Assembly: GCA_023411265.1 (NCBI GenBank)
Contig: JAEYOX010000009.1
Location: forward strand, 1-20,712
Source of the DNA: Bacteroidota bacterium
Lineage (GTDB): Bacteria; Bacteroidota; Bacteroidia; Flavobacteriales; Weeksellaceae
Direction: 5' to 3'
DNA: 20,712 bases
Part shown: positions 1-8,193 of the stretch, one piece after another
Layout: each line of letters opens with the position of its first letter
How positions within the stretch are numbered: the stretch's first letter is position 1
Program-made: the position numbers and the translations under genes
Notes under the pieces: model-generated
Told to the model about the DNA's origin: nothing
The model's input: the letters and a program-made list of their open reading frames with translations, nothing else
Database searches by the model: none

Positions 1-185
1 TGTTCATTATGAAGATGATAAGATCTGGTAGGTTTAGAAATTTCATAATGTTTCAGCAAAATACCTGAAGTTCGTGTATCTTCACACAAAATATAATCCA
101 CTTCATTCAGAACTTTAATCGCCCTGAAAGTCATGTCTTCCAGATTGCCTATCGGCGTAGGAACAAAATAAAGGATTCCGCTCAT
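1..185 (-). CDS. rsmI: 16S rRNA (cytidine-2'-O)-methyltransferase RsmI, N-terminal part
   Basis: The first 61 codons of a gene that runs off the left edge. The product begins MSGILYFVPTPIGNLEDMTF and continues through an ILCEDTRTSG segment. PTPIGNLxDxTxRA and CEDTR are hallmark N-terminal motifs of the RsmI (YraL) family, which uses S-adenosylmethionine to 2'-O-methylate C1402 of 16S rRNA in the ribosomal decoding centre. The start codon overlaps the last base of the stop codon of the upstream Mur ligase gene (TAATG), so the two are probably cotranscribed and translationally coupled. The catalytic C-terminal part is outside the window. The family call is secure from the motif; the activity is family knowledge. 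Confidence 0.93.
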   Translation of the reverse strand, partial: MSGILYFVPTPIGNLEDMTFRAIKVLNEVDYILCEDTRTSGILLKHYEISKPTRSYHLHNE

Positions 186-1561
186 TAAAGTTGCTTAAAA
201 ACAGTTTTGGAAAATTCTTCTAACCCGGGATCTCTGGCTCCCATTAGCAGCAATATAGTACTTCCTGACAAGGACAGCCTAGCCTTTTCCAGAAAATTTG
301 TTCTATTTTCAACAAAAAATGCATTTTTCCCATTGCCTTTAATTCCATCAATTAACTCTTTTGCAGAAATATCTTTCGTGGCTGTACCGCCTGCGTAAAA
401 AATTTCACTCATCCAGATTTCATCCTGAGGCCTTAGCGCAGCAGAGATTTCTTCAATAAAATCATCTTTCAGAAAACGCGTCGGACCGTAGCCGTGAGGC
501 TGAAACCACGCCACCAATTTTTCCGCGAGGGGTTGACATGCCTTAATGGACGCTGCGCATTTAGCAGGATTGTGAGCATAATCATCAATAACCCAAACGC
601 CGTTTTTATTTCCTAAAATCTGATGTCTCCGGTAAATTCCTTCATATTTAGAAAGGCTTTCGGCACAGGTGTTTAAATCAACTCCCATTTGATGGGCCAC
701 CGCAATGGCAGCCGTCGCGTTCTCCGTGCTGTGCCTTCCTACGGCATTCATTGTGATTACCTGATTCAGAACCTGAAAAGTGAGTTCAAAACCATTCTGC
801 CGGAACTGTGTCGCGTTATATTTTGCTTTATCATTTTCAAAACCAAAATCAACCGCTGAATTTTCTGAAAGTAAAGCAGCATTCGCATTCGACTGATTGA
901 CGATAAATATTCCTTTTGTATTATTTTTAAAGGTGGTAAAAAGCTGCATCAGTTCTTCCATTTCCTGATGGTCTTTATCCACATTCAGCAGCACACCAAT
1001 TTCGGGGCTATATTGTACCACCGAGCCATCACTTTCATCTGCTTCTATAATTAGCCATTCTCCCTTTCCCACCGCAGCATTCCCAATTTTTCCTTTTTTT
1101 ATCAACGAGGTAAGTCCTGCCCCTGTTATAATTCCGGGTTCCAAACCTGCTTCTGTCAAAATGTGAAATAACATTGCGGCCGTTGTTGATTTACCGGAAG
1201 TTCCGGCAATAGCAATAGTTTTCTTACTCTCACAAATCATTGCGAGAAGCTCGCTTCTTTTAATTACAGGAATATTGAGTTTCTGAGCTTTTACTACCTC
1301 TGCTACAGTATTTTCAATTGCCGTAGACACGACTACCAATTCAGTTCTTTCTGTAATGCCGCTTCCATCCTGAAGAAAACAGTTTATTCCCTCAGCTTCC
1401 AGCTGGTTTTTAGTTTTGTTGTAAGCGTCCGGGCTAAAATAGCGGTCGCTGCCCGAAATGTTTTTTCCTGTTCCTTTTAGGTATTGTGCTAAGGCACTCA
1501 TTCCTGCGCCGGCAATTCCGATAAAAAAGATGTTCTGAAATTCTGAAATATTCTGACTCAT
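185..1561 (-). CDS. MurC-like Mur ligase family protein
   Basis: A 458-residue ATP-dependent amide ligase of the Mur family. Visible features are an N-terminal dinucleotide-fold motif FFIGIAGAGMSALA (residues 12-25), the P-loop AGTSGKSTT (119-127), the metal/ATP motif EADESDGS (173-180), and the C-terminal-domain segments IDDYAHNP and FQPHGYGPTRF. The ADESDGS motif and the GxAGAGMS start resemble MurC (UDP-MurNAc:L-alanine ligase) more than Mpl. The P-loop has Ser where MurC usually has His (GTHGKTTT) and GKS instead of GKT. Flavobacteria normally carry murC in the division/cell-wall cluster, so this may be a second, specialised copy; the substrate is uncertain. The frame is open 39 codons further upstream, but I chose the ATG at 1561 because the fingerprint starts right after it and GAGGA lies about 10 nt upstream. 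It sits 31 nt after the preceding gene and is coupled to rsmI. Confidence 0.8.
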   Translation of the reverse strand: MSQNISEFQNIFFIGIAGAGMSALAQYLKGTGKNISGSDRYFSPDAYNKTKNQLEAEGINCFLQDGSGITERTELVVVSTAIENTVAEVVKAQKLNIPVIKRSELLAMICESKKTIAIAGTSGKSTTAAMLFHILTEAGLEPGIITGAGLTSLIKKGKIGNAAVGKGEWLIIEADESDGSVVQYSPEIGVLLNVDKDHQEMEELMQLFTTFKNNTKGIFIVNQSNANAALLSENSAVDFGFENDKAKYNATQFRQNGFELTFQVLNQVITMNAVGRHSTENATAAIAVAHQMGVDLNTCAESLSKYEGIYRRHQILGNKNGVWVIDDYAHNPAKCAASIKACQPLAEKLVAWFQPHGYGPTRFLKDDFIEEISAALRPQDEIWMSEIFYAGGTATKDISAKELIDGIKGNGKNAFFVENRTNFLEKARLSLSGSTILLLMGARDPGLEEFSKTVFKQL

Positions 1562-1592
1562 AAACTGTTTTTCCTCATGGAGAAAGAATGAA

Positions 1593-2504
1593 TTATTGAA
1601 ATTTACTTTCAACGAGGCTCCATAATCGTTGAGCATACTCATCGGCTTTTTCCCAGCCTTTTTGGTAATAAATATCACTTAGATACTCTTTGGCTTCCTC
1701 CAATGTAGCAAAACTGTTGAGCTGATGAATGGTTTCATTCATCTCGGACTGGCTGCCTCCGAAAAGCATTTTTGAAAAGGCTATTCTGTCATTCAGATCC
1801 AATTTAAACTCGGGTTTCGGCTTTTCGGCTTCCATAAAATCAATCGGAACATTGGTTTTAACTAAACTGGCAGGTTCAGGTTTAGGGTTTTCTTCTGGAG
1901 TAATTTCATCATCGAAAAGTGACTGGATTTTTTTTAACCCTTTAATATTGGCCAACCTGATCTTCTTCTCTTCCTGATGGTGTTCCTGAAGTTCTTCAGC
2001 GACTTCATTAAGTTGCTGCATTTTTTCTTCTCGGGTAATTTCCACTATCTTCCTTCTGTTTTCGGTAGCTGCAGAGTTTTCACCAGTTAACGGAGTCTCA
2101 ATATTGTCTTCCTCAGTCGGGGTTTCTTCTATCTCATTTAATTCATTGTTGAAGACGGCTTCTTCTTCTAAATTTTGATCAAATTCCGGGTGATGAATAT
2201 CCGACTGGTCTATCTGATTCAATTCGTTATTGAAGATAACTTCCTCTTCGGCATGATATTTATTCGAAAGGGAATCGTAATCGGTTTCCATCATGGGAGA
2301 TTCAAGCACATCTTCCTGAAGTTCTTCTACCGGAATGGTTGTATATTGAATCGAAGTTTTTAAGAACGCGACAAGTTCCTGAAGTTTCAGAATATCTTTT
2401 TCACTGTTAGCCAACATTTCTGATGTAGATAGACTCATTAGGTTTTCAATGATTTTCTTCGCATCCTGAAAAACGGACTCCTGAATTTCTGTCGCACTTC
2501 GCAT
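1593..2504 (-). CDS. acidic conserved hypothetical protein with internal repeat
   Basis: A 303-residue soluble protein with no signal peptide or membrane segment and no enzyme motif I recognise. The N-terminus (about 1-55) looks helical. The middle (about 60-150) is very acidic and low in complexity, and contains a near-duplicate 13-residue motif, EEEVIFNNELNQI at 86-98 and EEEAVFNNELNEI at 113-125. A charged, probably coiled-coil stretch follows (about 155-195), then a proline/glutamate linker. The C-terminus (about 232-300, FKLDLNDRIAFSKMLFGG onward) looks like a compact conserved helical domain with aromatic residues. Similar proteins are, from memory, common in flavobacteria, but their function is unknown to me. 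It is divergent from tdk with a 59-bp gap and lies upstream of the Mur ligase gene, probably in the same leftward operon. The acidic, modular layout suggests a scaffold or adaptor, which is only a guess. Confidence 0.75.
   Translation of the reverse strand: MRSATEIQESVFQDAKKIIENLMSLSTSEMLANSEKDILKLQELVAFLKTSIQYTTIPVEELQEDVLESPMMETDYDSLSNKYHAEEEVIFNNELNQIDQSDIHHPEFDQNLEEEAVFNNELNEIEETPTEEDNIETPLTGENSAATENRRKIVEITREEKMQQLNEVAEELQEHHQEEKKIRLANIKGLKKIQSLFDDEITPEENPKPEPASLVKTNVPIDFMEAEKPKPEFKLDLNDRIAFSKMLFGGSQSEMNETIHQLNSFATLEEAKEYLSDIYYQKGWEKADEYAQRLWSLVESKFQ
2130..2249 (-). repeat. intragenic near-duplicate coding motif
   Basis: Two copies of a 13-codon motif (EEExxFNNELNxI) occupy 2211-2249 and 2130-2168, with a period of 27 codons. 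The nucleotide sequences are also alike (both contain an attc(a/g)tt(a/g)ttgaaga core on the plus strand), which suggests an internal duplication that later diverged. They lie in the acidic linker of the hypothetical protein. Confidence 0.6.
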
Positions 2505-2528
2505 AGCAATTTCTTATTAAATTTTGCT

Positions 2529-2536
2529 TATTTTTG
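2529..2536 (+). promoter_or_regulatory. candidate -7 promoter element for tdk operon
   Basis: TATTTTTG matches the Bacteroidota -7 consensus TAnnTTTG and ends 27 nt before the tdk start codon. A good -33 TTTG at the expected spacing is not visible; the nearest is a weak TTTC. It would drive the rightward operon starting with tdk. Assignment is by motif only. Confidence 0.45.
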
Positions 2537-2563
2537 AAATTATATTCACGGCTAAAATAGCAA

Positions 2564-3154
2564 ATGTTTTTAGAAAATACAATAAATCATTCCAGACAGA
2601 GCGGATGGATGGAAGTGATCTGCGGATCAATGTTTTCCGGTAAAACCGAAGAACTTATCCGAAGATTGCGGCGGGCCGAAATGGCGGGCCAGAATGTAGA
2701 AATCTTCAAGCCAAAACTCGACACGCGATATGACGAAATAGAAGTAGTATCTCATAATCTTAATAAAATCAGAAGCACGCCCGTAGAAAGTTCCAACGAA
2801 ATTCTTCTTCTCGGTTCCACCTGCGATGTGGTAGGAATTGACGAAGCGCAGTTTTTCGATCCCGGAATTGTGGAAGTGGCCAATGCACTTGCGAATGAGG
2901 GTGTTCGGGTAGTGATCGCAGGATTGGATATGGATTTTCTGGGAAGGCCTTTTGGTTCAATGCCGGATTTGATGGCCACGGCAGAGTATGTCACAAAAGT
3001 TCACGCGATCTGCCGCCGAACGGGAAATCTTGCGCACTATTCCATGAGAATCAGTGAAGGAAAAAATCTTGTAGAACTGGGAGAAACGGAAAGTTATGAA
3101 GCGGTAAGCAGACGTGTTTTCGTGGAAGAAGTACTGAAAAATCCTACACCATGA
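2564..3154 (+). CDS. tdk: thymidine kinase (type II)
   Basis: A cytosolic salvage enzyme that phosphorylates thymidine to dTMP using ATP. The 196-residue length fits the type II (TK1-like) family. The P-loop GSMFSGKT lies at 21-28, the Mg-binding DEAQFF motif at 93-98 with E94 as the likely catalytic base, and a lasso-type substrate loop lies near the C-terminus. The zinc ribbon of classical type II enzymes is mostly gone: the first CxxC is CRRT (only C150 remains), and the C-terminal pair is replaced around ESYEAVSRRVF. I recall the same HAxCxRTGN pattern in other Bacteroidota, so this looks like lineage-specific loss rather than damage. Its last 4 nt overlap the murF-alr start (ATGA), which indicates translational coupling. 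It is the first gene of the rightward operon, behind a TAnnTTTG promoter element. Confidence 0.95.
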   Translation: MFLENTINHSRQSGWMEVICGSMFSGKTEELIRRLRRAEMAGQNVEIFKPKLDTRYDEIEVVSHNLNKIRSTPVESSNEILLLGSTCDVVGIDEAQFFDPGIVEVANALANEGVRVVIAGLDMDFLGRPFGSMPDLMATAEYVTKVHAICRRTGNLAHYSMRISEGKNLVELGETESYEAVSRRVFVEEVLKNPTP

Positions 3155-5598
3155 ATTATACGGCGAAACAAATAGCCGCCATCACCGGCAGCCGGTTAAT
3201 TGGAGATGGAGAACGTGAGGTGCAGGAGATTGCATTTGACAGTAGGATATTGTTTTCTGTGCAGCAAACCGCATTCATTGCCATCAATACCTCAAAAAAC
3301 AGCGGTGAAAAATATATTGCTTCGGCGGTGGAAATGGGAGTAAAAGTGATTATTGCTGAACATTATTTCCCCCTAGACAAATCCGTTACGTGGCTCATCA
3401 CGGATAATTCTGTCACTTTTCTACAACTACTGGCCAAATATCATCTGAACCAGTTTTCAGGTATTAAAACCATTGGCATTACCGGCAGCAACGGAAAAAC
3501 GATTGTCAAAGAGTGGCTCTATCAGTGTCTTTGGAACAAATTCAGCACCGTTAAAAGTCCGAAAAGTTTTAATTCTCAGATTGGATTACCGCTCTCTTTA
3601 TTACAGATTGATGAATCTCATAAGTTGGGAATTTTCGAAGCCGGAATTTCTAAACCAGGCGAAATGGAAAAGTTAGAAAATATTTTTTCTCCCCAAATCG
3701 GAATCCTAACTCATATAGGAACGGCACATTCTGCTCATTTTGGTTCTGAGGAGGAATTGATTGATGAGAAAATAAGATTATTTAAGAACTCTCACACTAT
3801 TATTTTTAACGGAGATAAAGAAAACGTTTTTAACAAGATACATCATATATACTCCAGTAAGAATTTAATATCTTATGGGTTACACCGACGTAATGAACTT
3901 CAGATTATTTCGAAATCCGGATCTCATGAAGTTTCGGTTTCTTTTCGGAACCATACTTTTTCTTTTCCTGTACAGGCTACCGATGAAGCTACACTTACCA
4001 ATGCATTGGCTATTATTGCCGTTTTAAAAGAATTGAAGTTCAACAATGAGGAGATTATCGAAAAATTAAACTCACTCAAATCAGTAGAAATGCGGTTAGA
4101 AAGCATTAAAGGAATTCAGGATAATCTAATTATTAATGATTCTTACAATCTGGATCTGGATTCTCTGAAAATCGCCTTTCAGTTCATTAACGAATATAAT
4201 AGAGACAAAAAAATACTGGTACTTACCGATATTGTTGAAGCCAAAGAAGATCCGATAGGAATTTATAGCGAGGTTGCCAGACTTGTAAACGAACAGAGAT
4301 TTACAAAAGTTTTCCTAATTGGTCAGGAAGTATCACAATTTACAGAATTATTTGATACCGAAATCATCACTTTCAATACAACAGAACATCTAATTGACAG
4401 TCAAGCATTTTCAAAAATAAATAATGCACTCATCCTCCTGAAAGGAGCAAGGAAGTTTGAAATTGAAAAATTGAAAAATGTGCTGGAACTGCAGAAACAT
4501 GATACGGTAATGGAAGTAAATCTTCATGCGGTTCTAAATAATATAAATGTACACCGCAGTCTGCTGAGACCTGAAACTAAAATCATGGCAATGGTGAAAG
4601 CGTACTCGTACGGTCTCGGAGGCTATGAAATTGCGGAATTTTTACAGCATCACCATATCGATTACCTCGGAGTAGCGTACGCTGACGAAGGAGCAGAGCT
4701 CCGGAAAAAGGGAATTACCACGCCCATCATTGTGATGAATCCGGAACAGCACAGCTATAATGCAGTGATTGAATATAACTTAGAACCGGAAATATACAGT
4801 TTCAGAGTATTGGAACTTTTCCATAAAACGCTACAGGAAAAAGGAATAGACAAAAAATATCCGATTCATATCAAATTGGAAACGGGTATGCAAAGGCTTG
4901 GATTTCAAGGACATGAAATAAGGAAACTCACTGAAAGGCTTAAGCAGATGAACCTGAAGGTAGCCAGTATTTTCAGCCATTTATCATCGGCCGATAATGA
5001 AGAGGAAAAAGAATTTACCATGCAACAAATTCATAGCTTTATCGCCCATTCGAATTTGCTAGCTTCGGGAATTAACGATCAACCAATCCGTCATATTCTG
5101 AATTCCTCAGGAATTACAAATTACCCTGACTTTCAGTTTGATATGGTGCGTATCGGCATCGGGATGATCGGTATCTCCTCACATCCTGAGATTAAAAAAC
5201 AACTACAAAATGCGGTAGTTTTAAAAACTGTAATTTCTCAGATTACAGAAGTTAAAAAAGGAGAGAGTGTAGGTTACAGCCGCAAACATATAACACAAAA
5301 GGATACTCTTATTGCCACTCTTCCGGTGGGCTATGCTGACGGTATTCCGAGATCTGTCGGAAACGGCATTGGTTCTGTGGGTATCAAAGGCAAATTGTAT
5401 CCTATCGTTGGAAACATTTGTATGGATATGATGATGGTAGATCTTCAGAAAGCAGATGATATACAAGAAGGAGATGAAGTTATAATTTTTAATTCTAGTC
5501 CTACGCTAGAAGAATTTTCAAAGTATTGCAATACCATCCCTTATGAAGTTCTCACCTCAATATCCCGACGTGTAAAAAGAATTTATATAAAAAAATGA
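3151..5598 (+). CDS. murF-alr: bifunctional MurF / alanine racemase fusion
   Basis: An 815-residue fusion of two cell-wall enzymes. Residues 1 to about 450 are MurF, the UDP-MurNAc-tripeptide:D-Ala-D-Ala ligase: ATP-binding GITGSNGKT at 109-117, a FEAGISKPGEM acidic motif at 162-172, and NDSYNLDLDS at 329-338 in place of the usual NDAYNANPxS. Residues about 453 to 815 are a PLP-dependent alanine racemase: PLP lysine K483 in MVKAYSYGLG, MRLGF-like substrate segment QRLGF at 581-585, catalytic tyrosine Y709 in VGYSRKH, NICMDMMMVD at 755-764, and the terminal YEVLTSISRRVKRIY. One chain would therefore supply D-alanine and use the D-Ala-D-Ala made from it; Ddl is not in the window. The fusion is known in Bacteroidota. 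It overlaps both tdk and the patatin gene by 4 nt. No frameshift is seen across the junction. Confidence 0.95.
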   Translation: MNYTAKQIAAITGSRLIGDGEREVQEIAFDSRILFSVQQTAFIAINTSKNSGEKYIASAVEMGVKVIIAEHYFPLDKSVTWLITDNSVTFLQLLAKYHLNQFSGIKTIGITGSNGKTIVKEWLYQCLWNKFSTVKSPKSFNSQIGLPLSLLQIDESHKLGIFEAGISKPGEMEKLENIFSPQIGILTHIGTAHSAHFGSEEELIDEKIRLFKNSHTIIFNGDKENVFNKIHHIYSSKNLISYGLHRRNELQIISKSGSHEVSVSFRNHTFSFPVQATDEATLTNALAIIAVLKELKFNNEEIIEKLNSLKSVEMRLESIKGIQDNLIINDSYNLDLDSLKIAFQFINEYNRDKKILVLTDIVEAKEDPIGIYSEVARLVNEQRFTKVFLIGQEVSQFTELFDTEIITFNTTEHLIDSQAFSKINNALILLKGARKFEIEKLKNVLELQKHDTVMEVNLHAVLNNINVHRSLLRPETKIMAMVKAYSYGLGGYEIAEFLQHHHIDYLGVAYADEGAELRKKGITTPIIVMNPEQHSYNAVIEYNLEPEIYSFRVLELFHKTLQEKGIDKKYPIHIKLETGMQRLGFQGHEIRKLTERLKQMNLKVASIFSHLSSADNEEEKEFTMQQIHSFIAHSNLLASGINDQPIRHILNSSGITNYPDFQFDMVRIGIGMIGISSHPEIKKQLQNAVVLKTVISQITEVKKGESVGYSRKHITQKDTLIATLPVGYADGIPRSVGNGIGSVGIKGKLYPIVGNICMDMMMVDLQKADDIQEGDEVIIFNSSPTLEEFSKYCNTIPYEVLTSISRRVKRIYIKK

Positions 5599-7739
5599 CA
5601 GGAAAAATTCTCTGGTTTACGTTTTTTCTCATCTGGTGTTGTGGTAAAAGCCAGGTGAAAGAAGGTTGGACTGTTCCAGAAAATCCCCGAATCGGGCTGT
5701 CACTTTCGGGCGGAGGAGCGAAAGGATTTGCACACATCGGCGTTCTGAAAGTAATTGATTCATTGGGCATTAAAATAGATTACATCTCCGGAACCAGTAT
5801 GGGTGCAATCATCGGAGGGTTGTATGCAGCAGGTTATAAGGCTGATGAAATAGAAAAAATTGTTTTGAAAACAGACTTTTATACAATTCTAGCCAACGAG
5901 AAAGCTCGCCAAGAAACACCTTTTTTCTACAAAACTACAGACAAATATCTCCTTACCCTCCCTATAAAAAACGGAAGGGTGAATGTACTACCTAAATCAC
6001 TCTCCACAGGCCAGAAGAATATCTATGTACTGGAGGAACTGCTTAAAAATGTATCCAATATTACGGATTTCTCAGAGTTGCCAATTCCTTTTATGTGCGT
6101 AGCCACCAATCTCGAAAGCGGAAAAAGAGAAATTTTTGAGAATGGTGATCTGGTTAGTGCAATTATGGCAAGTTCGGCTTTCCCTTCCCTAATGGATCCC
6201 GTAGAAATTAACGACAGTCTTTACATTGATGGTGCCATTACCCTGAATTTTCCATCAGAACCTCTTAAAAAGAAAGGGGTCGACATCGTTATTGGCGTAG
6301 ATCTTAGCCAGCCTCTTACTCCTAGAGAACAGTTAAATTCCGTACTGAGTATCTTCAATCAGCTTATTGATTTTGGAATTAAAAAAGAAAATAAAAGACA
6401 ATATGAATTTACAGATATCGCCATAAAACCTAATCTAGACGGACTTACAGCAACAAGCTACAGCGATAAAGAAAATATTCTGAATGCGGGATATAGCGAA
6501 GCACTCAAATATAAAGACCTACTCGACCAACTACCTAAACGGGAATTCTCACTAAGAAGCCCGGTATATTCTAAGTTCTCCAATATTTATAAAATAGATC
6601 AGTTAATTGTTGAAAATAATAACATTTACGATCACAATTATATTCAGGGAAAAATGAACCTGAAATTGCCTTCATTGGAGACATATGGAAGTATCAATGA
6701 AAAAATTGGAAAACTTTACGCCACAAATAATTATTACACCATCAATTATGATCTAATTCAACATAATAACGAAAACCATTTAAAGTTAATTCTAAGCGAA
6801 GTCGATACCCGGTTTTTCCTTAAGGCTGGGCTGCATTACGATGAAGTTTTCAAAACTGGACTTCTTTTGAATGCTACAATAAAACGATTATTATTTAGAA
6901 ATTCCATTATTTCTTTTGATTTGGTCGTAGGAGATAAACCTCGGTATTATTTTAATTACTTCATTGATAACGGTTATCTCCCGGGATTCGGAGTGTATTC
7001 TTCCGGCATGGCATTTGATTTTTCCGGATTAAGCATAGAAAATACAAACTGGACCTGGTTCAGAAATGACATTTTTATACAATCGGTGTGGAACGAAAGA
7101 TTTGCCATAGGCGGGGGTTTTAATCATGAATACTTTACAACAAACGAGTATGGTACCGAAAATTTTATCAATCCTTATATATTTATAAAAAGCGATACCC
7201 GAGATGATCGGAACTTTCCTTCCAGAGGCTTTTATATGGACATTAATGGAAAGTATTTAGATTTTTTTAATGACCTGCCAGAGAAAAAGGCCTTTCAAAC
7301 CAACGCGTTGCTCAATTTTAATATTCCAGTTTTGTCTCACACGACGTACCAACTTCATATTTTCGCTGGAATTACCGCTGATAAAGAAATTTCGCCGTTC
7401 CATAAATTCAGAGCGGGAGGAATCTTTGAGCAGGAATTAGGTAATTTTATCACCTTCCCCGGACTGAAACTGGCCGAGCTGACCGACGATAATATGGTGA
7501 GTATCTCTCAGCATATTCAATACAGATGGAAAAAGAACTTTTTCATTACAGGTAATTTCAATATCCTCACCGGATTCGACGAAGTTAGGTTAAAAGATAT
7601 GACGGAAATCTATCAACTTTCCTGTGGCCTGACATTGGGGTACCGCTCTCCTTTAGGACCTATTAAAATAAATTACAGCAAGACGCTGAATACTAGAAAT
7701 AACGGAATTTTCAATATAATCCTCGGACATTGGTTTTAA
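5595..7739 (+). CDS. patatin-like phospholipase with C-terminal Omp85-type barrel
   Basis: A 714-residue outer-membrane protein. A hydrophobic N-terminal signal segment (about 4-16) is followed by a RssA-type patatin lipase domain (about 31-300): oxyanion motif GGGAKG at 39-44, nucleophile S68 in GTSMG, and catalytic D212 in DGA, giving a complete Ser-Asp dyad. A POTRA-like segment (about 335-405) then leads into a surface-antigen/Omp85 beta-barrel containing SDTRDDRNFPSRG and LGYRSPLGPIKINYS, and ending in Phe. This layout resembles the PlpD/type Vd family, in which a lipase is linked to its own outer-membrane pore. In flavobacteria the enzyme may stay in the periplasm or be surface-exposed; the sequence does not decide. 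A role in phospholipid turnover is inferred. It overlaps murF-alr by 4 nt and ends 4 nt before ybeY. Confidence 0.9.
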   Translation: MTGKILWFTFFLIWCCGKSQVKEGWTVPENPRIGLSLSGGGAKGFAHIGVLKVIDSLGIKIDYISGTSMGAIIGGLYAAGYKADEIEKIVLKTDFYTILANEKARQETPFFYKTTDKYLLTLPIKNGRVNVLPKSLSTGQKNIYVLEELLKNVSNITDFSELPIPFMCVATNLESGKREIFENGDLVSAIMASSAFPSLMDPVEINDSLYIDGAITLNFPSEPLKKKGVDIVIGVDLSQPLTPREQLNSVLSIFNQLIDFGIKKENKRQYEFTDIAIKPNLDGLTATSYSDKENILNAGYSEALKYKDLLDQLPKREFSLRSPVYSKFSNIYKIDQLIVENNNIYDHNYIQGKMNLKLPSLETYGSINEKIGKLYATNNYYTINYDLIQHNNENHLKLILSEVDTRFFLKAGLHYDEVFKTGLLLNATIKRLLFRNSIISFDLVVGDKPRYYFNYFIDNGYLPGFGVYSSGMAFDFSGLSIENTNWTWFRNDIFIQSVWNERFAIGGGFNHEYFTTNEYGTENFINPYIFIKSDTRDDRNFPSRGFYMDINGKYLDFFNDLPEKKAFQTNALLNFNIPVLSHTTYQLHIFAGITADKEISPFHKFRAGGIFEQELGNFITFPGLKLAELTDDNMVSISQHIQYRWKKNFFITGNFNILTGFDEVRLKDMTEIYQLSCGLTLGYRSPLGPIKINYSKTLNTRNNGIFNIILGHWF

Positions 7740-7743
7740 AAAC

Positions 7744-8154
7744 ATGATACATTTTTTCTTTGAAAATACAGAAGAAATTCATCTTCATCCAAGTTTAAAA
7801 AAATGGTTAACGGATGTGATTCTCAGTGAAAACAAAAAACCGGGAACACTGAATTTTATTTTATGCGATGACGAATATCTCCTTGAAATAAACAAACATT
7901 ATCTGCAACATGATTACTTTACTGATATTATCACATTCGATTATACAAAAGGGAAAATAATCAGCGGTGATATTTTCGTATCTTTGCAGCGCATTTCAGA
8001 AAATGCTCCAGAGTATAATTCCGGTTTTGATGATGAACTCAAACGCGTGTTGGTTCACGGTATTTTACATCTTTGTGGATATGGTGATAAAACCGAAAAA
8101 GAGCAAAAAGAAATGCGGAATAAAGAAAATTATTACATAAATCTTTTTCCTTGA
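7744..8154 (+). CDS. ybeY: endoribonuclease YbeY (rRNA maturation factor)
   Basis: A 136-residue cytosolic metalloprotein of the YbeY family, which takes part in 16S rRNA 3'-end maturation and ribosome quality control. The core motif is VHGILHLCGYGDKTEKE, with zinc ligands H105 and H109. In most bacteria the motif is HGxLHLxGYDH and the third ligand is His; here GYGDKT has no His and D115 is the best substitute. I recall similar GYKDKT sequences in other Bacteroidota. FTDIITFDY (59-67), the family's usual T-DVLSFP-like strand, is conserved. Coupling to the upstream patatin gene is likely (4-nt gap). A parS site begins 4 nt after its stop codon. Confidence 0.93.
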   Translation: MIHFFFENTEEIHLHPSLKKWLTDVILSENKKPGTLNFILCDDEYLLEINKHYLQHDYFTDIITFDYTKGKIISGDIFVSLQRISENAPEYNSGFDDELKRVLVHGILHLCGYGDKTEKEQKEMRNKENYYINLFP

Positions 8155-8158
8155 CAAA

Positions 8159-8174
8159 TGTTTCACGTGAAACA
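8159..8174. other. parS centromere site (perfect consensus)
   Basis: TGTTTCACGTGAAACA is identical to the canonical chromosomal parS site bound by ParB (Spo0J). The palindrome extends to a perfect 20 bp (8157-8176). It lies in the 39-bp gap between ybeY and mnmG, ending 19 bp before the mnmG start, so bound ParB could also affect transcription into mnmG. Known role: ParB loads here, spreads, and recruits ParA and SMC to segregate the origin region. parA and parB are outside the window. Confidence 0.93.
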
Positions 8175-8193
8175 TTGACTTAAAATTTATAAG

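Noticed and set aside
185..1561. Identification of the Mur ligase as Mpl (muropeptide recycling ligase)
   Set aside because: The EADESDGS and GIAGAGMS motifs resemble MurC; Mpl usually has EADEYD and GICGTFM-like motifs.
1562..1678. N-terminal extension of the Mur ligase frame (39 codons upstream)
   Set aside because: It would overlap the upstream gene by 86 nt and adds sequence without family features; the ATG at 1561 has a GAGGA upstream and starts just before the fingerprint.
5595..5660. Lipobox in the patatin protein (LIWCC near residues 12-16)
   Set aside because: The residue before the Cys is Trp, which does not fit a lipobox, and beta-barrel proteins of this type normally use an ordinary signal peptide.
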